Assembly: GCA_913775265.1 (NCBI GenBank)
Contig: CAJYJH010000041.1
Coordinates: forward strand, 62,001-126,000
DNA: 64,000 bases
Direction: 5' to 3'
Source: an uncultured Mucilaginibacter sp.
GTDB lineage: Bacteria > Bacteroidota > Bacteroidia > Sphingobacteriales > Sphingobacteriaceae
Of this stretch, positions 8,825 through 18,794 are shown in pieces (within the stretch, counting starts at the first letter, position 1; every line of letters begins with the position of its first letter). Below the pieces are notes generated by a model. The model was not told the DNA's origin and did not search any database. It saw only the letters and a list, made by a program, of their open reading frames with translations. Made by a program: the position numbers and the translations under genes.

Positions 8825-10057
8825 ATGGTCAAACAAAACTCTTTACTGGTTTTATTGCTGCTGAGCTTAATGCTTACGGTGAGTGCTGCTACAAAAGCAA
8901 CGCCTCCAACCCGTAAACAATGGTTGGCTTACCTGGATAAGGTAGCTCGTCCGGTTATGCAAAACATTGCCGAAAACCAGCTTAAAGCCAATATGCCGGT
9001 AGTTACCTCGGGTACCATCGACAATAAAGCGCAACGTACTAAGGTAGCTTATCTTGAAGCCTTTGGCCGCACCTTATGTGGCATTGCACCATGGCTGCAG
9101 TTAGAAGGCGGTAATCTGAACGAAGTGAAAATGCGCGACCAATATCGCCGCTGGGCACTGCAGGGCATAGCCAATGCGGCAAATCCTGCTGCTAAAGATT
9201 ACCTCGAATGGAAAGGCGGACAACCATTGGTAGATGCCTCTTTTGTCGCTTTGGCGCTCATGAGGGCACCTTGGTTATGGGAGCATTTAGATAAATCTGT
9301 ACAACAGCAGGTAGAAACGGCGCTGAAAATTACACGTAACACAGTCCCGGTTTATTCAAACTGGATTTTGTTTTCGGGTGCCATCGAGGCTTTTTTCGAC
9401 AAGTACGATTTGGGGTATGATCCGGTTCGTGTGGAGTTTGCAGTACGCGAGTTTACACAGCATTGGTACGTTGGCGATGGCTTATATGCTGATGGAATGG
9501 ATTTTCATTTAGATTATTACAATAGCATCGTAATTCACCCTAACCTTAATGCGATACTGGATGAGGTTAATCAAAAGCACAAAACTTACGACAAAGAGCG
9601 TAAGAATGCATTACAAATAAGTCAGCGTTATGCTCAGACTTTAGAAAGAATGATTAATACCGATGGTAGTTATCCGGCCACCGGGCGTTCCATTGTTTAC
9701 CGTGGCGGTGTATTTCATCATCTGGCTGATATGGCTTACAAAAAGCAATTGCCCAAGTCTATCAGTCCGGCGCAGGTACGTGGTGCACTTACCGCTGTCA
9801 TCAAAAAAACGCTGGAGGCTCCCAATACGTTTAACAAAGCGGGCTGGCTAAATATAGGCTTATATGGCGCTCAGCCCTCATTGGCCGAGTTTTACATTAC
9901 TACAGGTAGTCTGTATATCTGCACAGATATTTTTATGCCATTAGGACTACCCGAAACCGATGAGTTTTGGAGCGCGCCATCTGCCCCGTGGACATCCGTT
10001 AAAATATGGAGCGGACAGGACGTACCTGCCGATCATGCTCTTGAACTAAAGAAATAA
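8825..10057 (+). CDS. DUF2264 protein, putative glycosidase of the arabinogalactan locus
   Basis: This 410-residue protein has a hydrophobic signal-like N-terminus and matches the DUF2264 pattern: TKVAYLEAFGRTLCGIAPW, VDASFVALALMRAPWLW, DGLYADGMDFHLDYYNS and the closing LPETDEFWSAP. It should form an alpha/alpha toroid, the fold used by uronate-releasing enzymes. As I recall, DUF2264 members overlap with the CAZy GH154 beta-glucuronidases, but I could not check this. Acidic residues in DGMDFHLDYYN are candidates for catalysis. It lies between two GH43 genes with short gaps, so it is probably co-expressed and acts on the same glycan. Confidence 0.7.
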   Translation: MVKQNSLLVLLLLSLMLTVSAATKATPPTRKQWLAYLDKVARPVMQNIAENQLKANMPVVTSGTIDNKAQRTKVAYLEAFGRTLCGIAPWLQLEGGNLNEVKMRDQYRRWALQGIANAANPAAKDYLEWKGGQPLVDASFVALALMRAPWLWEHLDKSVQQQVETALKITRNTVPVYSNWILFSGAIEAFFDKYDLGYDPVRVEFAVREFTQHWYVGDGLYADGMDFHLDYYNSIVIHPNLNAILDEVNQKHKTYDKERKNALQISQRYAQTLERMINTDGSYPATGRSIVYRGGVFHHLADMAYKKQLPKSISPAQVRGALTAVIKKTLEAPNTFNKAGWLNIGLYGAQPSLAEFYITTGSLYICTDIFMPLGLPETDEFWSAPSAPWTSVKIWSGQDVPADHALELKK

Positions 10058-10074
10058 CGACACACGTATAATTC

Positions 10075-11217
10075 ATGAATCTTAGAAAACCTTTTTACGC
10101 ATTCATTCTGTTGACAGCCGGGCTGCTCGCCGGCGCAGTTACAGCGAATGCTCAGGAAGCTAAAACAAATACTGCTAAATTAACGCAGTTTACACCGGGC
10201 ACTATCTGGCCAGACAACAATGGTGTGCACATTAATGCTCACGGCGGGGGCTTACTTTACGATAAAGGAACCTATTACTGGTACGGCGAGCATAAAATTG
10301 AGGGTGGTGCCGGTAACCGGGCCATGGTTGGCGTACACTGTTATTCGTCAAAAGATTTATACAACTGGAAAGACGAGGGCATTGCGCTTAATGTATCACC
10401 AGACACTACCAGTGATATTACCAAGGGATGTATACTCGAACGCCCAAAGGTAGTCTACAACAAAAAGACTAAAAAGTATGTGATGTGGTTCCATTTGGAG
10501 CTTTTAGGCCAGGGGTATAAAGCAGCTCGTGCCGGTGTGGCTACCAGCAATAAAGCTACCGGGCCATATACTTTTATTAAAAGCTACAGACCCAATGCGG
10601 GTAAAATGCCGTATTATCCACCCGGAACCTCGGACGAGGACAAGGTAAATTGCGACAAGCCTAAAAATAAGACTGAAGGTTTCTTTTGTCGCGACGTGCC
10701 CGGTGGCCAGATGGCGCGCGATATGAATGTGTTTGTGGATGATGATGGTAAGGCGTACCACATATTTTCGGCAGAGGAAAACGCTACTCTGGATGTAGCC
10801 GAGTTGACCGACGATTACACAGGCCATACCGGCAAATTTTCGAGGGTTTACGCTGGGCGTTATACCGAAGCCCCCGCTCTTTTTAAACGCAATGGAATTT
10901 ACTATATGATAGGATCAGGAACTACCGGGTGGGACCCTAACCCGGCCCGTTGGTTTACCGCTAAAAGTATTTATGGCCCATGGACTTACCACGGCAACCC
11001 ATGCGTAGGCGAAGGTGCTGAAATTACCTTTGGCGGTCAAAGTACCTATGTATTGCCGGTAGCTGGTAAAAAAGATGCGTTCATCTTTATGGCCGATAAA
11101 TGGACACCTAAAAATGCAATTGATGGCCGGTATTTGTGGCTGCCAGTAACCTTTAAAGGTGATGATATTGAATTGAAATGGATTAAAGAGTGGTCATTGG
11201 ACGTTTTTAAGAAATAA
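10075..11217 (+). CDS. GH43_24-type exo-beta-1,3-galactanase
   Basis: This is a secreted 380-residue GH43-fold enzyme with a signal peptide ending near ANAQ (residue 27). The position of the usual GH43 base is occupied by INAHGGG (53-59), so the Asp base is missing. Instead there are Glu122 in LERPKV, Asp216 in ARDMNVFVDDDG, acid Glu265 in TEAPALF and Gln322 in GGQSTY. This is the residue set known from exo-beta-1,3-galactanases of subfamily GH43_24, where a Gln is proposed to stand in for the base. Such enzymes release galactose from the beta-1,3-galactan backbone of arabinogalactan proteins. It is the best substrate marker in the locus. Its stop overlaps the next start by one base. Confidence 0.82.
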   Translation: MNLRKPFYAFILLTAGLLAGAVTANAQEAKTNTAKLTQFTPGTIWPDNNGVHINAHGGGLLYDKGTYYWYGEHKIEGGAGNRAMVGVHCYSSKDLYNWKDEGIALNVSPDTTSDITKGCILERPKVVYNKKTKKYVMWFHLELLGQGYKAARAGVATSNKATGPYTFIKSYRPNAGKMPYYPPGTSDEDKVNCDKPKNKTEGFFCRDVPGGQMARDMNVFVDDDGKAYHIFSAEENATLDVAELTDDYTGHTGKFSRVYAGRYTEAPALFKRNGIYYMIGSGTTGWDPNPARWFTAKSIYGPWTYHGNPCVGEGAEITFGGQSTYVLPVAGKKDAFIFMADKWTPKNAIDGRYLWLPVTFKGDDIELKWIKEWSLDVFKK

Positions 11218-13073
11218 TGAAGAGAATTTACTGGATAGTATTATTGTTAACGAGCCAATTGGCCGTTAAAGCTCAGGACAGCCTGATTACAGACATCGGC
11301 GCACGCAAAACAACCAGTTTGAATGGTAAATGGCAGTATATTGTAGACCCTTACGAAACCGGATTTTATGATTACCGTTACAAAGAGCTGAACGAAAAGA
11401 ATCCGGATGCTTTTTGGAATACCGATGTACAGAAAGACCGTACCGAAAAGAAAGAGCACGGGTATATCGATAAATACAGCATCGAAGTTCCGGGCGACTG
11501 GAACCACCAAAAGCCCGAGTTTACTTATTATGAAGGCACCATTTGGTATAAAAAATCATTCGATTGCCAACCGGTACAAGGCAACAGGTATTTTATATAT
11601 TTTGGCGCAGTAAACTACCGTGCAGATGTTTACCTCAATGGTAAAAAACTGGGTATGCATAAAGGTGGCTTTACACCTTTCAACTTTGAGATTCCTGCCG
11701 GCTTATTGAAAGAAAAAGGCAATTTTTTAGTAGTTAAGGTAGATAATAAGCGTTATTCTGATGAGGTACCCACCCTTAACACCGACTGGTGGAATTACGG
11801 CGGCATCACCCGTAACGTATGCTTGGTTGAATTACCGCAGAGCTTTATTCAGGATTTTGTATTGCAGTTAAAAAGACCCCTGGCTGGTAAAGCTCCTGGT
11901 GCATCACCCGATGCATATGGTTGGGTAAAAATTAACAATCCTCAGGCCGGTGAAACCATTACGGTAGAAATCCCTGAATTAAAACTTAAAAAGCAATTCA
12001 CCTCAACCGGGCAAACTACTGCACTGAACTTAAAGCTGTCCAAACTCCAGTTATGGAGCACCGAAACGCCAAAGCTGTACAAGGTAATCGTATCCACCAA
12101 AAATAACCGGGTAGAAGACCAAATAGGATTCCGAACCATTGAAGCGTTGGGCAAGCAGGTATTGTTAAATGGCAAACCTGTATTTATGCGGGGTATCAGT
12201 ATTCATGGTGAAATTCCGCAAGAGGTACGTCGGGCTTACTCTCAGGCAGATGCTATGCAACTGTTAACGCAAGCCCGTAATTTGGGTTGTAACATGGTTC
12301 GCCTGGCGCATTATCCGCACGATGAAGCTATAACACGCCTGGCCGATTCATTAGGCGTGTTGGTTTGGTCGGAGATACCGGTTTACTGGACCATTAACTT
12401 TGGCAGCAGCGAAGTTCTAAATAAAGCGAAAGCTCAATTAGCCGAGATGATTTACCGCGATCATAATCGTGCAAGCATCATCATCTGGTCGGTGGGTAAC
12501 GAAACGCCTATTAGTCAAACCCGCACTAACTTTATGCACAGCCTAATTACTGAGGCCAAGCGTTTAGATAATACTCGTATGGTTTCGGCAGCATTAGAAG
12601 TAAATTATGCCTCGGGTAAAAACCTGAACCTAATAGACGATCCGCTGGGCGAGTTTGTAGACTTAGTGGCGTTTAACGAATATTTGGGCTGGTACGGTGG
12701 TACGCCAGATATGTGTCGTAAAACAAACTGGGGCACGCCTTATAATAAACCATTGTTCATCAGCGAGACCGGTGCCGGTGCCAAAGGCGGTTTCCATGCC
12801 GACTCGCTTACCCGCTTCAGCGAAGAGTACCAAGAGTGGTATTACAAAGAGCAAGTAGCCATGCTGAAACGTATGCCTGATAATTTTGTAGGAATCTCAC
12901 CATGGGTATTGGCCGATTTTCGTTCTCCTAAACGTAATAATCCAATTTACCAGGAGGGCTGGAACCGTAAAGGGGTATATGATGATAAGGGTAACAAAAA
13001 GAAAGCCTTTTATATACTACAAGCTTACTATGAGCAAATGAAGCAATTACATGATCATCCGAAAAGGAAATAA
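11217..13073 (+). CDS. GH2 beta-glucuronidase
   Basis: This 618-residue GH2 enzyme has a signal peptide (ending near VKAQ, residue 20), jelly-roll, immunoglobulin-like and TIM-barrel domains in the usual order. The acid/base is Glu429 in WSVGNET and the nucleophile is Glu517 in FISETG. Near the C-terminus GWNRKGVY carries the N-x-K motif (Asn583, Lys585) that recognises the carboxylate of glucuronic acid in characterised GH2 beta-glucuronidases, so glucuronidase is preferred over beta-galactosidase. It should remove terminal glucuronate from arabinogalactan side chains. The start overlaps the GH43 stop by one base, indicating coupling. Confidence 0.88.
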   Translation: MKRIYWIVLLLTSQLAVKAQDSLITDIGARKTTSLNGKWQYIVDPYETGFYDYRYKELNEKNPDAFWNTDVQKDRTEKKEHGYIDKYSIEVPGDWNHQKPEFTYYEGTIWYKKSFDCQPVQGNRYFIYFGAVNYRADVYLNGKKLGMHKGGFTPFNFEIPAGLLKEKGNFLVVKVDNKRYSDEVPTLNTDWWNYGGITRNVCLVELPQSFIQDFVLQLKRPLAGKAPGASPDAYGWVKINNPQAGETITVEIPELKLKKQFTSTGQTTALNLKLSKLQLWSTETPKLYKVIVSTKNNRVEDQIGFRTIEALGKQVLLNGKPVFMRGISIHGEIPQEVRRAYSQADAMQLLTQARNLGCNMVRLAHYPHDEAITRLADSLGVLVWSEIPVYWTINFGSSEVLNKAKAQLAEMIYRDHNRASIIIWSVGNETPISQTRTNFMHSLITEAKRLDNTRMVSAALEVNYASGKNLNLIDDPLGEFVDLVAFNEYLGWYGGTPDMCRKTNWGTPYNKPLFISETGAGAKGGFHADSLTRFSEEYQEWYYKEQVAMLKRMPDNFVGISPWVLADFRSPKRNNPIYQEGWNRKGVYDDKGNKKKAFYILQAYYEQMKQLHDHPKRK

Positions 13074-13078
13074 TTTAT

Positions 13079-14956
13079 ATGAAGAAGAAGTATCTATATT
13101 TAGCGCTTAGCCTGTTTTTATGCGCCAAGGCGCCTGCCCAAACGCAACCGATTACCGGTTCGCACACTTTCGCTTTAGGCGATGAAGCATTTATGCTGGA
13201 TGGCAAGCCATTCCAGATGATTTCGGGAGAAATGCACTATCCGCGCGTGCCCCGTGCGGCCTGGCGTGCCCGCATGAAAATGGCCAAAGCCATGGGCCTT
13301 AACACCATTGGTACCTACGTGTTCTGGAACGTTCATGAACCTCAAAAAGGAAAGTTCAGCTTTAGCGGAGAGGATGATATCACCGAGTTTGTAAATATTG
13401 CCAAACAGGAAGGTCTTTGGGTAGTGTTGCGCCCAAGCCCATATGTATGCGCCGAGTGGGAATTTGGTGGCTACCCATACTGGTTACAAAACGAAAAAGG
13501 TTTGGTAGTGCGTAGCAAAGAAACGCAGTACCTTAAAGAGTACGAAGCTTATATTAAAGAAGTAGGCAAGCGACTGGCCCCCTTGCAGGTAAACCACGGC
13601 GGTAACATCCTGATGGTGCAGATCGAGAATGAGTACGGCTCATACGGTAGCGATAAGGAGTACTTGGCCATCAACCAGCGGATGTTTAAAGAGGCCGGTT
13701 TTGATGGTTTGTTATACACCTGTGACCCTGCAGCTGATTTAGTTGCTGGTCATCTGCCCGGTTTGATGCCGGCTGTAAATGGTTTGGATGATCCTGCAAA
13801 GGTGAAAACGCTGATCCGTGATAACCACAATGGTAAAGGCCCTTTTTATATTGCCGAATGGTACCCGGCCTGGTTCGACTGGTGGGGAACACCGCATCAT
13901 ACCGTGCCAGCTAAAGGATATGCCGCTAAATTAGACGGTGTACTGGGGACAGGCATTTCTATCAACATGTACATGTTCCATGGCGGTACTACCCGTGGCT
14001 TCATGAACGGAGCTAATTACAAAGATACCTCGCCATACGAGCCGCAAATCAGCAGTTACGATTACGATGCGCCACTGGATGAGGCCGGTAACGCTACGCC
14101 TAAATTTATGGCTTTCCGCGAGGTCATTGAAAAATACCTGCCTGCCGGCAAAAAACTGCCTGCGGTACCTGCCGCTAAACCAACGGTAAGCATTCCGGCC
14201 TTTAAATTGACGCAGCAAGCTGTGTTGTTGAACAATCTTCCGGCAGCAGTTAAAAATGCTACTCCGCTTACCTTCGAAGATTTAAACCAGGATTACGGTT
14301 ATGTATTATACCGTACTAAAGTTGCTGGTGGTAAATCGGGAATTTTAAAATTAACTGATTTGCGCGATTATGCCGTAGTGATGGTTAACGGTAAAATGAT
14401 AAGTACGCTCGATCGTCGGTTAAAGCAAGATAGCATGGAAGTAAGCTTGCCAAAAGGAGAGGTGACGCTTGATTTGTTAGTAGAGAACATGGGCCGTATC
14501 AACTTTGGTAAATATCTGTTGCAAAACAAAAAAGGCATCACCGAAAAAGTAAGCTTTGCAGGCAGCGAACTAAAAGGCTGGCAAATGTACAGCTTGCCTT
14601 TTGCCGATACTAAGGCGTTTAAGTTTACAGCAGCGGCCGGCAGCAAAAGCCTGAACGAAAGCCCTGTAATACGTAAAGGCAGCTTTACGCTGAGCAAAGT
14701 AGCCGATACTTATCTGGATATGGAAAGCTGGGGTAAGGGCTTAGTTTGGGTGAATGGCCATAACCTGGGCAAGTACTGGGGCATTGGTCCGCAGCAAACA
14801 CTTTACCTACCTGCAGAGTGGCTTAAAAAAGGTGCTAACGAAGTAGTAGTACTGGAACTGTTGAAGCCTGAGCAAACTGAATTGCAAGGCATTCAAAAGC
14901 CGGTATTGGATAAATTGGGTAAACCAACTATTTTAAAAATTTCTGCAGCAAACTAA
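13079..14956 (+). CDS. GH35 beta-galactosidase
   Basis: This secreted 625-residue GH35 enzyme has a signal peptide ending near APAQ (residue 21). The TIM barrel carries SGEMHYPRVP, the acid/base Glu185 in VQIENEYGSYG and the nucleophile Glu260 in FYIAEWYPAWFDWWG. C-terminal beta-sandwich domains follow, with GLVWVNGHNLGKYW, the usual galactose-binding-like closing domain. It removes beta-linked galactose from side chains or from released oligosaccharides. It is the last enzyme of the locus, and a terminator hairpin follows about 80 bp downstream. Confidence 0.92.
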   Translation: MKKKYLYLALSLFLCAKAPAQTQPITGSHTFALGDEAFMLDGKPFQMISGEMHYPRVPRAAWRARMKMAKAMGLNTIGTYVFWNVHEPQKGKFSFSGEDDITEFVNIAKQEGLWVVLRPSPYVCAEWEFGGYPYWLQNEKGLVVRSKETQYLKEYEAYIKEVGKRLAPLQVNHGGNILMVQIENEYGSYGSDKEYLAINQRMFKEAGFDGLLYTCDPAADLVAGHLPGLMPAVNGLDDPAKVKTLIRDNHNGKGPFYIAEWYPAWFDWWGTPHHTVPAKGYAAKLDGVLGTGISINMYMFHGGTTRGFMNGANYKDTSPYEPQISSYDYDAPLDEAGNATPKFMAFREVIEKYLPAGKKLPAVPAAKPTVSIPAFKLTQQAVLLNNLPAAVKNATPLTFEDLNQDYGYVLYRTKVAGGKSGILKLTDLRDYAVVMVNGKMISTLDRRLKQDSMEVSLPKGEVTLDLLVENMGRINFGKYLLQNKKGITEKVSFAGSELKGWQMYSLPFADTKAFKFTAAAGSKSLNESPVIRKGSFTLSKVADTYLDMESWGKGLVWVNGHNLGKYWGIGPQQTLYLPAEWLKKGANEVVVLELLKPEQTELQGIQKPVLDKLGKPTILKISAAN

Positions 14957-15033
14957 AGATTGCAGCAGCCACTGGTCGGGTCATGCTATGCTGACCTAAC
15001 CAGCAATTTAAAAAGTACCAAGCAATAATTTTG

Positions 15034-15072
15034 AGAGTGGTCATCTGTAAAGGATGGGACCACTCTTTTTTG
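15034..15072 (+). terminator. Intrinsic terminator closing the polysaccharide locus
   Basis: The stem AGAGTGGTC / GACCACTCT has a 15-nt loop and is followed by TTTTTTG. A second, weaker hairpin (CTGGT...ACCAG with inner GGGTCA/TGACC) lies at 14972-15003. The remainder of the 389-bp gap 14957-15345 holds the candidate promoter listed at 15247 and nothing else I recognise. Confidence 0.8.
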
Positions 15073-15246
15073 TTTACAAGATTATTTCGATACTGGCTGA
15101 ACTTGAAATATTGCATTTAAAATTTCAGATAGATAATGAAGTTTGACCAATTTATAATTATCGCACACCTTAAAAGTTGAGCGTGTCATGCTAAAATTGT
15201 ATACTTCATTGCACAGATGATATAATAAAACTGAGTGCCGGTAAAA

Positions 15247-15254
15247 TAGATTTG
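15247..15254 (+). promoter_or_regulatory. Candidate -7 promoter box of the eleven-gene acid-catabolism operon
   Basis: TAGATTTG matches the Bacteroidota -7 consensus TAnnTTTG exactly. It lies 91 bp before the first start codon of the operon and after the terminator of the previous locus. No clear TTG -33 box is seen at the usual distance, so confidence is moderate. Confidence 0.45.
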
Positions 15255-15345
15255 CTAACGTACCATTGTAACCAGTTAATATTATAGCATACTATCCTGA
15301 AGATACATTTTGCCGGGTTGATGTTTATAAGCTGCCATTGCCTAT

Positions 15346-16509
15346 ATGTCTGAACAAATTATACTTAAGGGAATAACCTGGAATCACAGCCGGGGCTTTG
15401 TACCCATGACTGCCACCGCACAGCGTTTCTCAGAATTAAATCCAAACGTTGAAATAATATGGGAAAAGCGCTCCCTGCAACAGTTTGCTGATTTTTCCAT
15501 CGAGCAATTAGCCGAGCGTTATGACCTGCTGGTGATTGATCATCCCTGGGCAGGTTTTGCAGCTAACACCCGTACCATATTACCATTCGATGAGTTTTTG
15601 TCGGCCGAGTTTTTAAAAGATCAGGAGGCGAATACGGTGGGTGAGTCTTACACCAGCTATAACTTTCATGGACAGCAATGGGCATTACCTATTGATGCTG
15701 CCACTCCTGTAGCTTCCAGCCGTCCCGATTTGTTAACGGCTCATGGTACGGACAAGCCATCGACTTATGATGAATTGATCGAACTGGCGCAACGCGGATT
15801 AGTAGCCTGCCCGCTGATTCCCATTGATTCGCTGATGACATTTTATACTTTCTGCTGCTCGTTGGGAGAAGATCCTTTTCAGAGCGACACTGAAGTAGTA
15901 GGCCGCGAAATAGGGGTACAGTCTTTACAAATGTACCGCAACCTGACTAAACTAGTTGATCCGGCTTGTTTTGGATATAACCCAATCAAAGTATATGAAC
16001 GCATGACTTTGACTGATGATATAGCCTATTGCCCATTTGCTTACGGATACTCCAACTACTCGCGCCAGGGTTACGCCCGCAAGGTGCTGCATTTTCATGA
16101 TATGGTAACGCTGGATGGCAAAATTAACCTTCGTTCTACTTTAGGCGGTACAGGTCTGGCTGTTTCATCAAAGAGCCAGCATATTAATGTAGCCATGCAA
16201 TATGCCGAATACGTAGCGTCGCCGGCATGTCAGCAAGGTTTGTATACCGATAATGGCGGCCAGCCGGGGCATTTAAGTGCCTGGACCAGCGAGCACACTA
16301 ACAGTTACACGGCAGATTATTTCAGCAATACATTACCAGCTTTGCAACGCGCCTTTTTACGTCCGCGTTATAACGGTTCTACGTATTTTCAGGATCATGG
16401 CGGCGACATCGTACGTAACTACCTGATGAATGGCGGCAGCGAGACAGAGGTTTTGAACGAACTGGATAAACTATACCAGCAATCGAAAGGACAAACGCAG
16501 CATGGTTAA
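15346..16509 (+). CDS. Solute-binding-protein-fold protein without signal peptide (cytosolic), unknown role
   Basis: This 387-residue protein has the layout of bacterial family 1 extracellular solute-binding proteins: FSELNPNVEIIWEKRSLQQF near the start, YDLLVIDHPWAGF, a GQQWALPIDAATPVA core and a late VAMQYAEYVASPACQQG segment. Yet it starts MSEQIILKGITW with no signal peptide or lipobox. An in-frame TAA at 15328-15330 precludes a longer N-terminus, so the protein should stay in the cytoplasm. There is no ABC permease or ATPase in the operon. Its last 8 bases overlap the first CoA-transferase gene, suggesting coupled synthesis. A role as substrate carrier, sensor or repurposed enzyme is possible; I do not recognise a specific function. 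Confidence 0.75.
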   Translation: MSEQIILKGITWNHSRGFVPMTATAQRFSELNPNVEIIWEKRSLQQFADFSIEQLAERYDLLVIDHPWAGFAANTRTILPFDEFLSAEFLKDQEANTVGESYTSYNFHGQQWALPIDAATPVASSRPDLLTAHGTDKPSTYDELIELAQRGLVACPLIPIDSLMTFYTFCCSLGEDPFQSDTEVVGREIGVQSLQMYRNLTKLVDPACFGYNPIKVYERMTLTDDIAYCPFAYGYSNYSRQGYARKVLHFHDMVTLDGKINLRSTLGGTGLAVSSKSQHINVAMQYAEYVASPACQQGLYTDNGGQPGHLSAWTSEHTNSYTADYFSNTLPALQRAFLRPRYNGSTYFQDHGGDIVRNYLMNGGSETEVLNELDKLYQQSKGQTQHG

Positions 16510-17656
16510 GCCCTTAGATGGATTAGTAGTTTTAGAGTTCAGCCAATTTATGGCCGGACCGACAGCAGGTTTACGACTGGCCGATTTAGGCGCGCGGGTA
16601 ATTAAAATTGAACGCCCGGTTAAAGGCGAGGCTGGCCGGCAGATTGCCATACGCAATATTTTTGTAGATGGCTCGAGCCTGGTTTTTCATACTATTAATC
16701 GCAATAAAGAATCGTACGCGGCTGACTTAAAAGACCCGGAAGATTTAGAGCGTGTTAAAAAGCTGATAGCGCAGGCTGATGTGATGACACATAACTTCCG
16801 TCCCGGTGTGATGGAAAAAATTGGCTTGGATTACCAGGCTGTACAGGCTATCAATCCAAGCATCATATACGGCGTAGTTACCGGATACGGCAGCGAAGGC
16901 CCCTGGGCAACACGTCCCGGTCAGGACTTGTTGATCCAGTCACTGTCAGGCTTGACTTATTTGACTGATACGCATGATGCCGGTCCGGTGCCTTTTGGTT
17001 TAGCCGTGGCCGATATTATGTGCGGTGCCCACTTTGTGCAAGGCATTCTGGCGGCACTAATCAAAAGAAATAAAACTAAGAAAAGCGTACTGGTAGAAGT
17101 AAGTTTACTCGAGTCGGTACTCGACCTGCAGTTTGAAGTGATTACCACGCACTTGAATGATGGTCGTAAATTACCGCAGCGGAGTAAAAATAAAGGTGCA
17201 GGTCATGCTTATCTAAGCGCCCCGTATGGCATTTATCGTACGGCTGATGCTTACCTGGTACTGGCAATGGGTAATTTGCATAAAATTGGTCAGGCTCTGG
17301 ATGTTGACTTAAGCGACTACGCAAGCCGCGAATCGTGGTTTGAGCAGCGCGATGAGATTATGGATAAGCTGGCACTCAAGCTCGAAACCAAAACCACCGC
17401 CGAATGGCTGGCTATACTCGAGCCTTTGGATATCTGGTGTTCTGAAATATTAACTTATGCCCAAAGCTTACATCATGACGCTTTTGAGGCGATGGGTGTT
17501 AAGCAAAACGTAATACTACCCGATGGTCAGGAATTGAGTACCACACGTTGCCCCATACGTATTGACCACAACCGTCTATTTTCGCCGGTGGCAGCACCGC
17601 GTCCCGGTCAGCAAACCGAAATCATCAACCAGCAATTTAACCTAACCGGAGCATGA
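16502..17656 (+). CDS. Type III (CaiB/BaiF-family) CoA-transferase, copy 1
   Basis: This 384-residue cytosolic enzyme moves CoA between carboxylic acids. Family marks are [19 protein letters not shown] (about 17-35), the [13 protein letters not shown] segment (65-77), [28 protein letters not shown], and Asp171 in [10 protein letters not shown], the position of the aspartate that forms the acyl anhydride in formyl-CoA transferase. The C-terminal half ends with TTRCPIRID, a common closing motif. It overlaps the upstream solute-binding-like gene by 8 bases and the second CoA-transferase by 4. The substrate acid is unknown. The two copies may form a heterodimer, since the family forms interlocked dimers (inference). 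Confidence 0.9.
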   Translation: MVKPLDGLVVLEFSQFMAGPTAGLRLADLGARVIKIERPVKGEAGRQIAIRNIFVDGSSLVFHTINRNKESYAADLKDPEDLERVKKLIAQADVMTHNFRPGVMEKIGLDYQAVQAINPSIIYGVVTGYGSEGPWATRPGQDLLIQSLSGLTYLTDTHDAGPVPFGLAVADIMCGAHFVQGILAALIKRNKTKKSVLVEVSLLESVLDLQFEVITTHLNDGRKLPQRSKNKGAGHAYLSAPYGIYRTADAYLVLAMGNLHKIGQALDVDLSDYASRESWFEQRDEIMDKLALKLETKTTAEWLAILEPLDIWCSEILTYAQSLHHDAFEAMGVKQNVILPDGQELSTTRCPIRIDHNRLFSPVAAPRPGQQTEIINQQFNLTGA

Positions 17657-18789
17657 AGCCTTTAGAAGATTATTTAGTGGTCGATTTCAGCCAGTTTTTA
17701 TCGGGGCCATCTGCTGGTTTACGTCTGGCCGATTTGGGTGCCCGTGTTATAAAAATTGAGCGTCCCGAAACCGGTGATATTTGCCGGCATCTGTACACCT
17801 CAAACGTCATTATGAACGGCGAATCATCCGTATTCCACGCCATTAATCGCAACAAAGAAAGCTTTACGGCAGATTTAAAAAATGAAGCCGACAGACAGCA
17901 AGTGTGGGAGTTGGTAAAAAAGGCAGATGTGGTAATGCACAACTACCGTCCCGGCGTGATGGAACGTTTAGGTTTTGATTATGAAAGCATCAAAGCCGTA
18001 AATCCTGAAGTAGTATACGGTGAAATATCAGGTTATGGCGATGTTGGCCCCTGGAAGGATAAGCCCGGTCAGGACTTGTTGTTGCAATCGCTTACCGGAT
18101 TGACCTGGCTGAGCGGTAATGACGGCGGCCCGGTACCGATGGGACTTTCCATCATTGATATGCTGGCCGGTACGCATTTAGCGCAGGGTATATTAGCTTG
18201 CCTGGTACGCCGTAGTGTTAAAGGCGAGGGGGCATTGGTGCAAGTAAGCATGCTCGAATCGGCTTACGATTTACAGTTTGAAGCAGTAACCACCTATTAT
18301 TACGATGGTTTGCTACCCCAACGTACCGAAAAAAATAACGCCCATGCCTACTTGGGTGCCCCTTACGGCATTTACAAAACAGCCGATGGCTATATGGCTT
18401 TAGCTATGGGTTCTATCCCACAATTAGCACAATTGCTTAAATGCAACGCGTTGCTGCCTTATACCGAAGTAGCGCAGGCTTTCCATCAGCGCGACGAAAT
18501 TAAAGCCATACTGGCCGATCACCTCCAATCGGATACCACCGAAAGCTGGTTATCTGTGTTACAACCTGCAGATATTTGGTGTGCCGAAGTATTCAATTGG
18601 GACACGCTGATGCAACAAGATGGCTTCAAGGCACTGAACATGGTGCAGGAAGTGCAAATGCAGGATGGTTACCAATACCAGACCACACGCTGCCCCATTC
18701 GTATTGATGGTGAATTGCTTACCTCTGCTAAAGGATCGCCTGCTTTGGGGCAGGATACCGATAAGATATTACAGGAGATTAAAAACTGA
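17653..18789 (+). CDS. Type III (CaiB/BaiF-family) CoA-transferase, copy 2
   Basis: This 378-residue paralogue of the preceding gene shares long identical stretches, such as [18 protein letters not shown] and INRNKES, and the same closing TTRCPIRID motif. The catalytic aspartate is Asp169 in LSIIDMLAG. The start ATG overlaps the previous stop (ATGA), typical of translational coupling. The pair clearly arose by tandem duplication but has diverged along its whole length, suggesting either two different acids or an obligate heteromer. A solute-binding-fold gene follows 5 bp downstream, so the two CoA-transferases are bracketed by such proteins. Confidence 0.9.
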   Translation: MKPLEDYLVVDFSQFLSGPSAGLRLADLGARVIKIERPETGDICRHLYTSNVIMNGESSVFHAINRNKESFTADLKNEADRQQVWELVKKADVVMHNYRPGVMERLGFDYESIKAVNPEVVYGEISGYGDVGPWKDKPGQDLLLQSLTGLTWLSGNDGGPVPMGLSIIDMLAGTHLAQGILACLVRRSVKGEGALVQVSMLESAYDLQFEAVTTYYYDGLLPQRTEKNNAHAYLGAPYGIYKTADGYMALAMGSIPQLAQLLKCNALLPYTEVAQAFHQRDEIKAILADHLQSDTTESWLSVLQPADIWCAEVFNWDTLMQQDGFKALNMVQEVQMQDGYQYQTTRCPIRIDGELLTSAKGSPALGQDTDKILQEIKN

Positions 18790-18794
18790 GTAGT

